This document shows positions 51,019 through 61,021 of a stretch of DNA of 64,000 bases, piece after piece (within the stretch, counting starts at the first letter, position 1; each line of letters begins with the position of its first letter). Made by a program: the position numbers and the translations under genes. Location: the NCBI RefSeq assembly GCF_003053725.1, contig NZ_QAYC01000009.1, positions 62,001-126,000 of the forward strand, given 5' to 3'. The stretch is from Rhodovulum kholense. GTDB lineage: Bacteria > Pseudomonadota > Alphaproteobacteria > Rhodobacterales > Rhodobacteraceae. A model generated the notes under the pieces. That model did not search any database. It was not told the DNA's origin and was given only the letters and a program-made list of their open reading frames with translations.

Positions 51019-51096
51019 TGTTTAAGGCGCGGATTCTGGCAGGTACGGGCGCGTCGGCTGGCCTAACGTCGGCCCCGAACAGACCGGAGTCCCCTC

Positions 51097-52422
51097 ATGC
51101 CCGCGCCCCTTCACCGGATCGAAACCCCAGATATCCTGCCCGAATCCGCCGATTGCGTCGTCATCGGCGCAGGCATCGTGGGCGTGTCGGCCGCCTATTG
51201 GCTGGCCGCGGCCGGACAGAAGGTCGTGCTGCTGGAAAAGGGGCTGGTCGGCGCCGAACAGTCCTCGCGCAACTGGGGCTGGTGCCGCCAGCAGAACCGC
51301 GACGCGCGCGAACTGCCGCTGGCCACCCGAAGCCTCGAGCTGTGGGACCGCCTGACCGCCGAAACCGGCACCGATCTCGGCTTCCGCCGCTCGGGGCTTC
51401 TCTATCTCTCGAACGACCCCGCCGAGATCGAGGGCTGGGCGAATTGGGGCCGCTTTGCCCGGGGCGCGGGCGTCGATACCCGGATGCTGAGTGCCGCCGA
51501 GGCCGCCGAACGCGGCGCCGCGACCGGGCAGGCCTGGGCGGGCGGGGTCTGGTCGCCGACCGACGGCATCGCCGATCCGGCGCGCGCCGCGCCCTTGATC
51601 GCGACCGGCGTGACGAAGCTGGGGGGCACCGTCCTGCAGAACTGCGCCGCCCGCGGGATCGAGCGTGAGGCGGGCGCCGTCAGCGGCGTCATCACCGAAA
51701 AGGGCGTGATCCGCACCCGCCAGGTGGTGCTTGCGGGCGGCGCCTGGGCCGCGAGCTTTCTGCACCAGCTGGGGCTGCGGTTCCCGCAAGCCTCGGTCCG
51801 CAGCTCGATCCTGTCGCTCGCGCCCGGCGGCGGCGATCTTCCGGCGGCGCTTCATACCGCCGCCGTTTCCGTCACCCGGCGCGGCGATGGCGGGCATACG
51901 CTGGCAATCTCGGGCAAGGCCAGTCTCGACCCGACGCCCGGCGCCCTGATGGGCGCGCGGCACTTCCTGCCGATGTTCGCCAAGCGCTGGCAGGCGCTGG
52001 CCCCGGGCGGGTTCCAGGCCTGGGCCGCGGGCTTTGAGACCCGGCGCCGCTGGGCGATGGACGCCCCCACCCCGATGGAGCGGGTCCGCATCCTTGATCC
52101 GCGCCCGGCGCCGAAGCTGATCGCCGAGACGCTGACCCGCGCCCGCCGCCTGCTGCCCGCGCTGAAGACGCTGCCGGTGCAGGCCGAATGGGCGGGGTAC
52201 ATCGACAGCACGCCCGACGGGGTGCCGGTCATCGACGGCGAGATCGGCGTGCCGGGCCTGCTGCTGGCGGCGGGGTTCTCCGGGCACGGCTTCGGCATCG
52301 GCCCCGGTGCAGGCCATCTGGTGGCCGACATCCTGCTGGGCCGCCCGCCGATCACCGAAATCGCGCAATACCGGCTGGCGCGTTATGGCGGGGCGCAATG
52401 GGGCAAGGTCTCGGAGTTCTGA
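51097..52422 (+). CDS. DAO-family FAD oxidoreductase (amino acid/amine oxidase)
   Basis: A 441-residue flavoprotein. The FAD motif is CVVIGAGIVGVSAAYWLAAAG followed by the Glu in LLEKGLVGAEQSSRNWGWCRQQNRD. The C terminus has the STPDGVPVIDGE and FSGHGFGIGPGAGHLVADILLG closing motif. This matches D-amino-acid dehydrogenase/sarcosine-oxidase-like enzymes. It is divergent from the Lrp/AsnC gene and immediately followed, convergently, by a degraded relative (52428-53519). It may be the surviving functional copy. Confidence 0.88.
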   Translation: MPAPLHRIETPDILPESADCVVIGAGIVGVSAAYWLAAAGQKVVLLEKGLVGAEQSSRNWGWCRQQNRDARELPLATRSLELWDRLTAETGTDLGFRRSGLLYLSNDPAEIEGWANWGRFARGAGVDTRMLSAAEAAERGAATGQAWAGGVWSPTDGIADPARAAPLIATGVTKLGGTVLQNCAARGIEREAGAVSGVITEKGVIRTRQVVLAGGAWAASFLHQLGLRFPQASVRSSILSLAPGGGDLPAALHTAAVSVTRRGDGGHTLAISGKASLDPTPGALMGARHFLPMFAKRWQALAPGGFQAWAAGFETRRRWAMDAPTPMERVRILDPRPAPKLIAETLTRARRLLPALKTLPVQAEWAGYIDSTPDGVPVIDGEIGVPGLLLAAGFSGHGFGIGPGAGHLVADILLGRPPITEIAQYRLARYGGAQWGKVSEF

Positions 52423-52427
52423 GCCGG

Positions 52428-53519
52428 TCATCGGGCGAAGCGTCCGATCCCGAACTCGGCCAGCGGGGTCGTGCAGGCCCCCGGTCGCGATCAGCTCGGC
52501 CATCGCGTCGCCGACCCCGGGGCAATGCTGAAGGCATGCAACAGCCCCGGCGTTGTGCCCGACGCCCCCATCACCGGCAGCCCGTCGGCGACATAGCCCT
52601 CGCAGCCCGACCAGGTGCGGATGATCGCGGCATCCCTCAGCGCAGGCAAAAGTCGCACGAGCGCCCGCACCTGCCCCGGCAGCCGCGCCGGATCGGCTTG
52701 GGCATGACCGGGGTCAAGCGCCACCGGCACCCGTTCGGCCGCGCCGCCGAAGACGATGTTGCCGCGCTAGACCTGCCGCAGATAGCCGTTCCGGCCCGCG
52801 TCCCGGGTCCAGAGCCCGACCACCGGCAGCACCCGGTGCGGCAGCGGCTCGGTCACGCCCATCTGCGTGCCGAACGCTTCCAGCGGCACCGGCTCGCCGA
52901 ACCTCGCCGCGATCCCGGCGTCCCAGGCCCCGGCCGCGTTCAGCAGGATCCCGGCGCCAAAGGTGCCTTGCGCGGTCGCAACCTCGAAGCCCGAACCGGT
53001 CTGGCGGATATCAACCCGCCCAGCCTCATCGACGATCCGCACGCCCAGTGCGCGGGCGGCGGCGGCGAAGGCGGGCGCGATCAGGCGCGGATTGGCCGAC
53101 CCGTCCTCGGGCGAGAACGAGGCCGCAATCGCCTCGGGCCCGAACCCCGGAAAGCGCGCGCGGATCTCTGTCGGCGCCAGCTCCTGAAGGTCGAGCCCCC
53201 AGGGCAGGGCGGCCTCGGCAAAGGCGCGCATTTCCGACAGGCCGTCGGCGTCGAAGATCAGCCGCAGATGCCCGGTCGTGCGGAATTCGACATCGCGGCC
53301 CCGAAGCGCCTCGGCCTCGCCCCAAAGCGCGCGGGACCGATGGGCCAGCGGCAGTTGCGGCAGGTGGCGCCCGGTCCGGCGGATATTGCCGAAGGCGGCG
53401 ATGGTGGCGCCGGTGCCGATCCGGCCGCGCTCGATCAGCGTCACCTGAACCCCGCGCCGGGCCAGGAAAAAGGCCGAGGCCCTTCCCATCAGCCCGCCGC
53501 CCGGAACCGGTGTATCCAT
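52428..53519 (-). pseudogene. Degraded DAO-family oxidase
   Basis: The minus-strand frame from ATG 53519 reads as a DAO flavoprotein (GGGLMGRASAFFLARRG; EFRTTGHLRLIFDADGL; NAAGAWDAGIA). It meets an amber codon at 52767-52769 after NGYLRQV, where relatives continue directly into ARGNIVFGG. The frame continues past the stop (RGNIVFGGAAER...GCEGYVADGLPVMG). A base missing from a G run near 52517 then shifts the frame before the conserved APGVGDAMAELIATGG, and another shift precedes the natural end TPLAEFGIGRFAR. About seven residues around the closing HGF motif also appear deleted. It is clearly inactive. Confidence 0.85.
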
Positions 53520-53622
53520 GCTGCCGCCACCTGACTTTGTCCGCTGCAAGCTTGGCGGCGTGGGGTCTTTGCGTCAAAGACCGGATCGGGATAACCTCAT
53601 AAGCCAGACCTATGGAAAGCCG

Positions 53623-54511
53623 ATGCGCGCACGCCAGATGGAGGTCTTTACCGCCATCATGCGGGCGGGCACCGTCACCGCCGCCGCGCGGATGCTGAAC
53701 ATCTCGCAGCCGGCGCTGCGCCAGATCCTTCTGCATACCGAGGACGAACTGGGCTTTCCGCTGTTCGACCGGATCAGGGGCCGCCTGCATCCGACGCCCG
53801 AGGCCATCGGGATCTTCCCCGAGGCCGAACGGATCTTCGCCTATCTCGAAGGGCTGCGCCAGAAGACCGCCGATCTGCGGCATGGCCGGGCCGGGCTGGT
53901 GCGGATCGCGGCCTCGACCCCGCCCGCAATGGCCGTGCTGCCCGGCGCGCTGGCCGCCTTCCGGGCGCGCCATCCCGAAATCCTGCTGCGGTCTCACATC
54001 GCGCCGCTGGCCTCGATGATCCGGATTCTGCGCGAGGGCGATGCCGGGCTGGCGCTGGCGCTTGACGACCGTCTTGCCCCCGATATCGCGGCCGAGGTCC
54101 TGAGCGGTGTCGGCTTCGCCTGCCTTCTGCCCGCAGGGCATCCGCTGGCCGCGCAGGAAAGCCTGAGCCTTGCCGATCTGGCAGAAGCACCGCTGATCTT
54201 CTATCGCGGCGACACCCGCCCCGGCGAAGAGCTGGCCCGCGTCGAGGGCGTGACCCTGACCCCCCAGCCTTGAAATCGACGGCTCGATCTCGGCCGTGGG
54301 CTTCGTGCAGGCGGGATTGGGGCTTGCCCTCGTAGATGCACTGCTGCCCTGGGCGCAGTTCGCGGGTATCGCGGTCCGGCCGCTGGCGGCCAGCCCGACC
54401 GTGCCGCTGGCCCTGCTTTCGGTCCGCAACCGCCCGCTGTCGCAGGCCGAAACCCGGCTGCGCGACCACCTGCGCCAGACCTGCCGTGCCCTGCCCGCGC
54501 TTTCCGCATAA
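53623..54511 (+). pseudogene. LysR-family regulator with one frameshift
   Basis: The frame from ATG 53623 (MRARQMEVFTAIMRAG) gives a normal LysR HTH (TVTAAARMLNISQPALRQIL) and most of the ligand-binding domain. Near 54260-54270, one base too many (a run of six C) produces a premature TGA at 54271-54273. In the +1 frame the protein continues naturally (LEIDGSISAVGFVQAGLGLALVDALLPWAQ) to 54511. Apart from this lesion the gene is intact, so the mutation is recent or an error. It is divergent from the DAO pseudogene and precedes hyuA, so it probably regulated that operon. Confidence 0.85.
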
Positions 54512-54597
54512 GTCCAACTTATGCCGCCGGTCAGGATGCGTCTTGGACCGCGCCCCGGCCTCCGTGCCAGCCTGCGGCCCGACACAGCAAGGGACAG

Positions 54598-56669
54598 ATG
54601 GCCATGGATGCAAGCGCCGCTTTGCCAGCCGACTGGAAGGTCGGCGTCGATATCGGCGGCACCTTCATCGACTTCTGCGCGCTCGAGACGCGCTCGGACC
54701 GGGTGGCCTCGCTGAAGGTGCTGACCACGCCCGACGAGCCGGGGCCGTGCTGATCACCGGCCTTTCCCTGCTGGCCCGAGCGCGAGGGGCTGGCGCCCGC
54801 CGACATCACCCGCTTCGTCCATGGCACCACGGTCGGGATCAACACGGTGATCCAGCGCAAGGGCGCGCGGCTCGCGCTTGTGACCAATGCGGGTTTCGAG
54901 GACGTGATCGAGCTGGCGCGCCTGAGGATGCCCGCCATGTATTCGCTGTTCTGCGCGCGTCCCGATCAGCTGATCGCCCGCGACATGGTCTTCGGCATCC
55001 CCGCGCGGCTGCGGGCCGATGGCCGGGAAACCCTGGCACCGGACATGGCTGCGGTGGCCGGGGCCGTCGCCACGGCCCGCGCCCGGGGGGCCGTGGGGAT
55101 CACGTGCCCTTCCTGCATGCCTGGCGCGACGGCGCGCAGGAGGCCGCGATCAAGGCCGAAATCCAACGCCTTGCACCGGATCTGTTCGTCTTCGCCTCGT
55201 CCGAGGTCTGGCCGGTGATCCGCCAATACGAACGCACGACAGCCGCGATCCTGAACGGGTACGTGCATCCGCGCGTCGCGGGCTATCTCGGCGCGCTCGA
55301 GGACCGGGTGGCCACGCAGGGCGTGCCCACCCGGCCCTTACTGACCAAGTCGAATGGCGGGGTGATGAATGCCGCCGAGGGCAAGACCGCCTGCGTGAAC
55401 ATGCTGCTGTCGGGCACCGCCTCGGAGGTGACCGGAGCCGCCTGGCTGGCCCGGCAGGCGGGCGAGGACAAGGTGCTGACGCTCGATATCGGCGGCACCT
55501 CGGCCGATTTCGCGCTGATCGTCGATGGCACCGCGCAATTCGGCACGGGCGAGCTGGTGGGCGAGTTTCCGTTGCACATCCCTTCGGTCTCGGTCAACTC
55601 GATCGGGATCGGCGGCGGGTCCATCGCCTGGATCGACGATCACGGCGTGTTTCGGGTGGGGCCTGACTCGGCCGGGTCAAGCCCCGGCCCCGCCTGCTAT
55701 GGGCGCAGCGGCACCAAGGCGACGGTGACCGATGCGATGGCCGATTGCGGCTGGCTCGGACATGCGGAAATGGCCTATGGGCAGCTCGACATGGACCCCG
55801 CGTTGGCCCGCGCGGCGGTGGGCGAACTGACCGCGATCCTCGAGCGGCCGCTGGCCGAAACGGCGCAGGCGATCCTCGATATCGCGGTTTCCGAGATGTT
55901 CGTCGAGGTCGAGAAACTGGCCCCGCGCGCGGGCGTCGATCTGCGGGAATTCACCCTGATGCCCTTCGGCGGCGGCCCGATGTTGGGCGCGTTCCTGGCG
56001 CAGGAGATGGGCATCTCGCATGTGATGGCGCCGCGCCGTCCCGGCGTCGTCTCGGCGCTTGGCGGACTGGTGGCCGATCTCAGGGGCGATTTCATCCGCA
56101 GGGTCTTTGCCCTGCCCTCGCCCGAGGTCCTGCCGGGGCTGCGGACCTCGCTGGCCGACCTGATCGCCGAGGGCCGCCAATGGCTGACCCATCAGGGCCA
56201 TGACGGCGCCGTCGATCTGATCCTGTCGGCCGACATGCGCTATCACGGGCAAATCTATGAAATCGAGGTGACGCTGGACCCCGCCTGGATCGAGGCGGGC
56301 GATCTGGGCGCCATCGCGGCGGCCTTCAACGCGACCCATGCCCGGATCTACGATTTCGACGATCCGGCGGGCACGGTCGAGATGGTCAACCTGCGCCTGA
56401 CCGCCATCGGCGCGGGCCCCGCGTTGCAACTTCCCGAGGCAGAAGAGGCAAAGACCGCCGCGACCGCGCTGAAATCCGTCCGGGTCCATACGGGCGGCGC
56501 CGAACAGGATGTGAACCTCTATTCCCGTGACGATCTGACCCCGGGCACAAGGTTCGAAGGCCCCGCCGTCGTCGTCCAGGAAGACACCACCGTCGCGATC
56601 CCGCCCGGGGCGCTGGCCCTTGTGGAGCGGCACCTGAACCTTCATCTGCAGATCGAGGAGCGCGCCTGA
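54598..56669 (+). pseudogene. Hydantoinase/oxoprolinase subunit A with three frameshifts
   Basis: HyuA-type proteins are ATP-dependent amidohydrolase subunits for hydantoins or 5-oxoproline. ATG 54598 starts MAMDASAALPADW and the nucleotide-binding GVDIGGTFIDF, but a G missing near 54744 yields a TGA at 54751. The frame shifts again near 54776-54790 (before EGLAPADITRFVHGTT) and once more near 55101 (before VPFLHAWRDGAQEA). From there it is open to 56669, with the HyuA hallmarks LDIGGTSADFAL, SVNSIGIGGGSIAW and FGGGPMLGAFLA. The stop overlaps hyuB (TGATG), so the original operon structure is preserved. Confidence 0.88.
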
Positions 56670-58604
56670 TGTTTGATCGCATGACCCTTCAGGTTCTCGC
56701 GAAACATGCCCGCGCCGCGGCCGAGAACATGGCCCATACGCTGCACCGCACCGCCCATTCCGCCTTCGTCAAGGAGACGCAGGATTTCACGGTGATGCTG
56801 ATGGACCGCGCGGGCCAGACCTTCGCCGTGCCGATGGATCTGGGCGCCACCTGGTGTCCGGGGCTGACCTGTGGCCGCGCAATCGACATGGTGGATGACT
56901 ACCGCCCGGGCGATGTGGCCTTCACCAACGCCCCCTATTCGGGCCATGTCGCGACCCACGCCCCCGACACCCATCTATGGAAGCCGAGCTTGGCGGACGG
57001 CGAGATCGTCGCCTGGTCTGGCGGGTATATCCACAATACCGACATGGGCGGCGCCGTGCCCGCCTCGCTGTCGCGCGGGCTGACCGAGATCCATCAGGAG
57101 GGCATTTGCGTTCCGCCGATGAAGCTGGTGAACGAGGTGGGGCTTCGACGCGCAGATCCTGCGGATCATGACGACGAACGTGCGCAAGCCCGATCTGAAC
57201 ATCGGCGACATCAAGGCGCTGCTCGGCGCGCTGAACACGGGCGAACGCAAGGCCCATGCGATGATCGCCAAGTTCGGCAAGGCGACGTTTCTGGACGGGG
57301 TGGAGGAGCTGCTCGACCGTGCCGAGGCCCAGGCCCGTGCCGTGCTGGCGGCGATGCCCGACGGGACATGGGAGTTCGCCGATTATGCCGCCGAGGATTC
57401 CGAAAAGGCCAATCCCTGCCGGCTGAAGCTGCGCCTCACGATCCGGGGCGACGAGGCCATCCTCGATTTCACCGGGTCCGATCCGCAGATGGCCAGTTCG
57501 CTTAACGTGCCCTCGGGCGGCGATCCGCGCCACACGGTGCTTTTGGTGGGCGTCTATTACGTCCTTTACGCCCTGAACCCGCAGATCCTGCTGAATACGG
57601 GGCTCACGCGCCCCTTCACCTGCATCGCGCCCGAGGGCACGGTGCTGAACCCGGTGGCGCCCGCCGCGGTCGGCATGCGCTCGCTGACCTGCGCGCGGCT
57701 GCGCTCGGTGATCTTCGGCGCCTTCTCGCAGGCCGTGCCCGACCGCCTGCCCGCAGCACCAGCCGGTAACAACTGCATCGTCAACGTGATGACCACCGAC
57801 GAGCGGACCCGGTGCACCATCATCGCTGCGGTGAACCCGGTCGTGGGCGGTGGCGGCGGCATGCCCCATCGCGACGGCACCAACGGGTCGGACGCCGATG
57901 CGGCCTACCTAAAGAACACGCGCATCGAGATCACCGAAACCGAAACGCCCGTCGAGTTCGTGAAATACGGGCTTGCGCGGGATTCCGGAGGCCCCGGGCG
58001 TTGCCGCGGCGGGCTTGCGACCGATATGGCGTTCCGCGTCTTCGCCCCCGATACCCGCATCACCGCGCGCAACCGCGACCGGTCCTTCTTTCGCCCCTAG
58101 GGCGTACTGGAGGGCCGGGCGGCGGGGTTGTCCGATATGGTCGTCAATCCCGGCACACCGAATGAGCGGCGTCTGGGCAATGTCGATACCGCCGTGCTGC
58201 AACCGGGCGACGTGCTCGAGATCCGCTCGGCCGGGTGCGGCGGGCGCGGCGATCCGATGGCGCGCGAGCCCTGGCGGGTGGCTTGGGACGAGGCGCGGGG
58301 CTATGTCTCGGCCGGGGCCGCCGGTCGCGACTATGGCGTGGTGCTGCCCGAGGGCAGGGTCGACGAGGCCGCGACGGCGGCGCTCCGCGCCCGGGCCACG
58401 CCCGCGGCCTATGACGCGCTTAGTGCGATCCTGTCGGCGCTGCCGATCCACTGGCGGTTCTTCGCCAAGACCGAAATCTTTGCGCGGATGGACGGGCGCA
58501 CCGGCGCCGAAGGCGTCGCGGCCGCGTTTGAGGCGGTCTGCGCCCGTTTCCCCGACCTGCCCCGCTCCGCCAGGGCCACAGAGGCCATTGAGGCCGCCGA
58601 ATGA
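56669..58604 (+). pseudogene. Hydantoinase/oxoprolinase subunit B with frameshift and amber codon
   Basis: The frame from ATG 56669 (MFDRMTLQVLAKHARAAAENM) has the HyuB motifs HSAFVKETQDFTVMLMD and FTNAPYSGHVATHAPD. An extra base in the G run 57138-57142 shifts it. The protein continues in another frame (FDAQILRIMTTNVRKPDLNIGD) until an amber at 58098-58100 after RDRSFFRP, at a position normally Trp (TGG to TAG). The same frame then continues to 58604. About 645 residues would be encoded by the repaired gene, normal for HyuB. It overlaps the next gene by ATGA. Confidence 0.88.
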
Positions 58605-58896
58605 CCGGTCAGTTCGTCCGGCTGGCGGGAAAGGGCCGCCCGCCCGTCCGCTTCATGCTGGATGGCCGCGCCTGTCAGGCCCTGGCGGGCGACACGGTGC
58701 TGACGGCGGTGCTGACATCGGCCCGGAGCCTGCGCGCGGGCGATGCAGGCCCCGAACGGCGCGCCGGTTCTGCCTGATGGGCGCCTGTCAGGACTGCTGG
58801 GTCTGGCAGCGAGACGGGCCGCGGCTCCGCGCCGGTTCGACGCCCGTCGCGCCGGGCATGCGGCTTCTGTCGCAGCCGCCGGAAAGCTGGCCATGA
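58601..58896 (+). pseudogene. [2Fe-2S] small subunit with frameshift
   Basis: A short ferredoxin-like subunit of the SoxA/OoxA/HcnA type that accompanies FAD oxidoreductases. The start MTGQFVRLAGKGRPPVRF and the repeat RACQALAGDTVLTAVL are followed by a frameshift around 58740-58765. After it come RFCLMGACQDCWVWQRDG, with the C-x(4)-C-x2-C cluster, and the natural end. It overlaps the neighbours by ATGA on both sides, as in intact operons of this kind. Confidence 0.8.
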
Positions 58897-59369
58897 CCCG
58901 GGTCGTCATCGTCGGCGCGGGCCCCGCGGGCATCCGCGCGACCGAAACCCTGGCCCATGCCGGGCTTTGCCCGATGGTGATCGACGAGGGCACGCGCGCG
59001 GGGGGCCAGATCTACCGCCCCCCCCCGCAGGCTTCGCCCGCCCTCCTGCCACGCTTTATGGCAGTGAGGCCGCCAAGGCGGTCGCGCTGCATGACTGTTT
59101 CGACGGGCTTGTGGCCCGGGGCCGGATCGACCATTGTCCCGAAAGCTCGGTCGTGGCGATCCGCGACGGGGTGCTGCATGTCCTTGGCCCTGAGGGGCTT
59201 TTGCCCTGCCTCTTCGACCGGCTGATCCTTGCATCCGGCGCCACAGACCGGCTGGCCCCGGTGCCCGGCTGGCAGGCGCCGGGGGTGTTTTAGCTTGGCG
59301 CCGCGCAGATCGCGCTCAAGTCGCAGGGCGTGGCGCTGGGACGGGGGATCGTGCTGGCCGGAAGCGGCC

Positions 59370-61021
59370 GAGGCTGTGTGGAGACGGGCCGGCAGGGGTT
59401 TTCGGATGCTGATTTGCCCGGATGCTCGCTTTAGCCGTCTCAGACATCCCCTGGCGCGCGCGGCGGCCCGCGATCCCTTTCGGGCAAAGCGCAACGTCTG
59501 CGCTTGGGGCGCCGCACCCCCTGATCAGGCCGGAATGGCCCGCATCAGGCCCCGGATGCCGATCAACGCGACCACCCGCTTGATGTTGTAGGCAAGCACA
59601 TTCAGCGCCATCTCGCTGCGGACGTTCTTCAGCCTCCGGGTCAGGAAATGGGTGTGCCCCATCCGGGCCTTGAGCGTGCCGAACGGGTGTTCCACGGTGC
59701 AGCGGCGCGGGGACATCGGATCCGCGTGTCCAGCCAGCCTTTCGCGCATCGCATCGACCAGGTGTTCATGGTCCCACCGGGTGATCCGACGTTCCTTGCT
59801 GGTGGTGCAGCGGTGACGAACCGGACAATCCTAACATTCATTGGTCCAGTGACGGCCGACCCGCAGGCCGTCCTCCTCGCGCGAGTAACGATAGGTCAGC
59901 TCTTCTCCCGCCGGGCAGACATAGACATCGCGGGCCGGATCGTAAGCGAAGTCGGCCTTCACATGCATGCCCTTGCCCAGGTTGCCCGATGTCTCGGGGC
60001 GCGGCACGGTCGCGGTGATCCCCGCCTGAGGACAGGCCAGGATCTGAGACCCGCTGAAATATCCCTTGTCGGCAATGGCGTGCAGTCGTCGCGCTGAAGC
60101 GCTTTCCTGGCTGCCGCCGCCATCGGGCTCAGCTGGTCGCGATCGAAGCCCTGATTGGTCACGTCATGCGTCACGACCAGATGCGTCTCGGTATCGACCG
60201 CGGTCTGGACGTTGTAGCCGACCATGCCGCCGTGCCGGGCGCTGGTCGCCATGGCCCGGGCATCGGGATTGGTCAGGGAGATCTGCCCGTCGGGCGCATC
60301 GGCCAGGGCCCGGTCCATTGCCTTCAGCCGCGTAATTTCCTGCCGGATACGGCCATAACGGCGGGCGAGATGAGCGATCTTGTCAGCCCGTGCCTCGCCG
60401 TCCTCCTGGCGGTCGATGCGGACCATCTCCGTAATATAGCGCTCAACGTCGGTCTCGAGATGCGCCAGGCGGCTGGCAATCTTGTTCTTCGTGAAGTTGC
60501 GATCGCGGTTGTTCACGGCCTTGAACTTGCTGCCGTCGATGGCCACGCAAGCGCCCTTCAGCACCCCGATCCGCCGGCACAGCTCCACGAACCGCGCGCA
60601 GGTCCTGCGGATCGCCGATCCGTTGTCTCGCCGGAAATCGGCGATGGTCTTGTGGTCTGGCGCCAGGCGACCGGTCAGCCACATCAGCTCGACATTGCGA
60701 CCCGCTTCGCGTTCCAGGCGACGGCTGGACGGGATCCGGTTCAGGTCGCCGTAAATGAAGAGCTTCAGCAGCACAGCCGGATGGTAGCCTGGGCGACCGG
60801 TTCGGGCGGGCACACAACGCTCGAAGCCGAGCGCCGGAAGATCAAGCTCCTCGACGAAGAGGTCGACGACACGGCCCAGGTGATCCTCGCCGATCCGGTC
60901 CTCGAGGCGATCAGGGAAAAGCGTGACCTGGTCCCGGTCGGTGCCATCGATGAAGCCCGCCATCCCTGCCTCCCGCTACCTTGCGGAAGCTTAACACGGA
61001 ACAGCGTTTCCACACAGCCTC
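59370..61021 (-). mobile_element. IS1182-like insertion sequence, 1652 bp
   Basis: The ends are imperfect inverted repeats beginning GAGGCTGTGTGGAGACG (left) and GAGGCTGTGTGGAAACG (right end, complemented). The element is flanked by a direct 4-bp target duplication GGCC (59366-59369 and 61022-61025). Deleting the element and one GGCC restores the reading frame of the host gene. It contains one transposase gene on the minus strand. Confidence 0.92.
59525..60963 (-). pseudogene. IS1182-like transposase, disrupted
   Basis: The frame from ATG 60963 (MAGFIDGTDRDQVTLFPD) has the DDE transposase layout of IS1182-like proteins: GRPGYHPAVLLKLFIYGD, VAIDGSKFKAVNN, GGMVGYNVQTAVD. A single-base loss near 60088 shifts the frame before DLHAIADKGYFSG. 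In that second frame an amber near 59833 interrupts HWTNEC-DCPVRHRC. The C-terminal VEHPFGTLKARMGHTHFL and the natural end at 59525 follow. The copy is probably not self-mobile. Confidence 0.88.

Noticed and set aside
52428-58604. Stop-codon read-through or recoding that keeps the hyu operon active
   Set aside because: The amber codons are mixed with several plain frameshifts in homopolymer runs and an IS insertion; no single recoding event would restore all of them.
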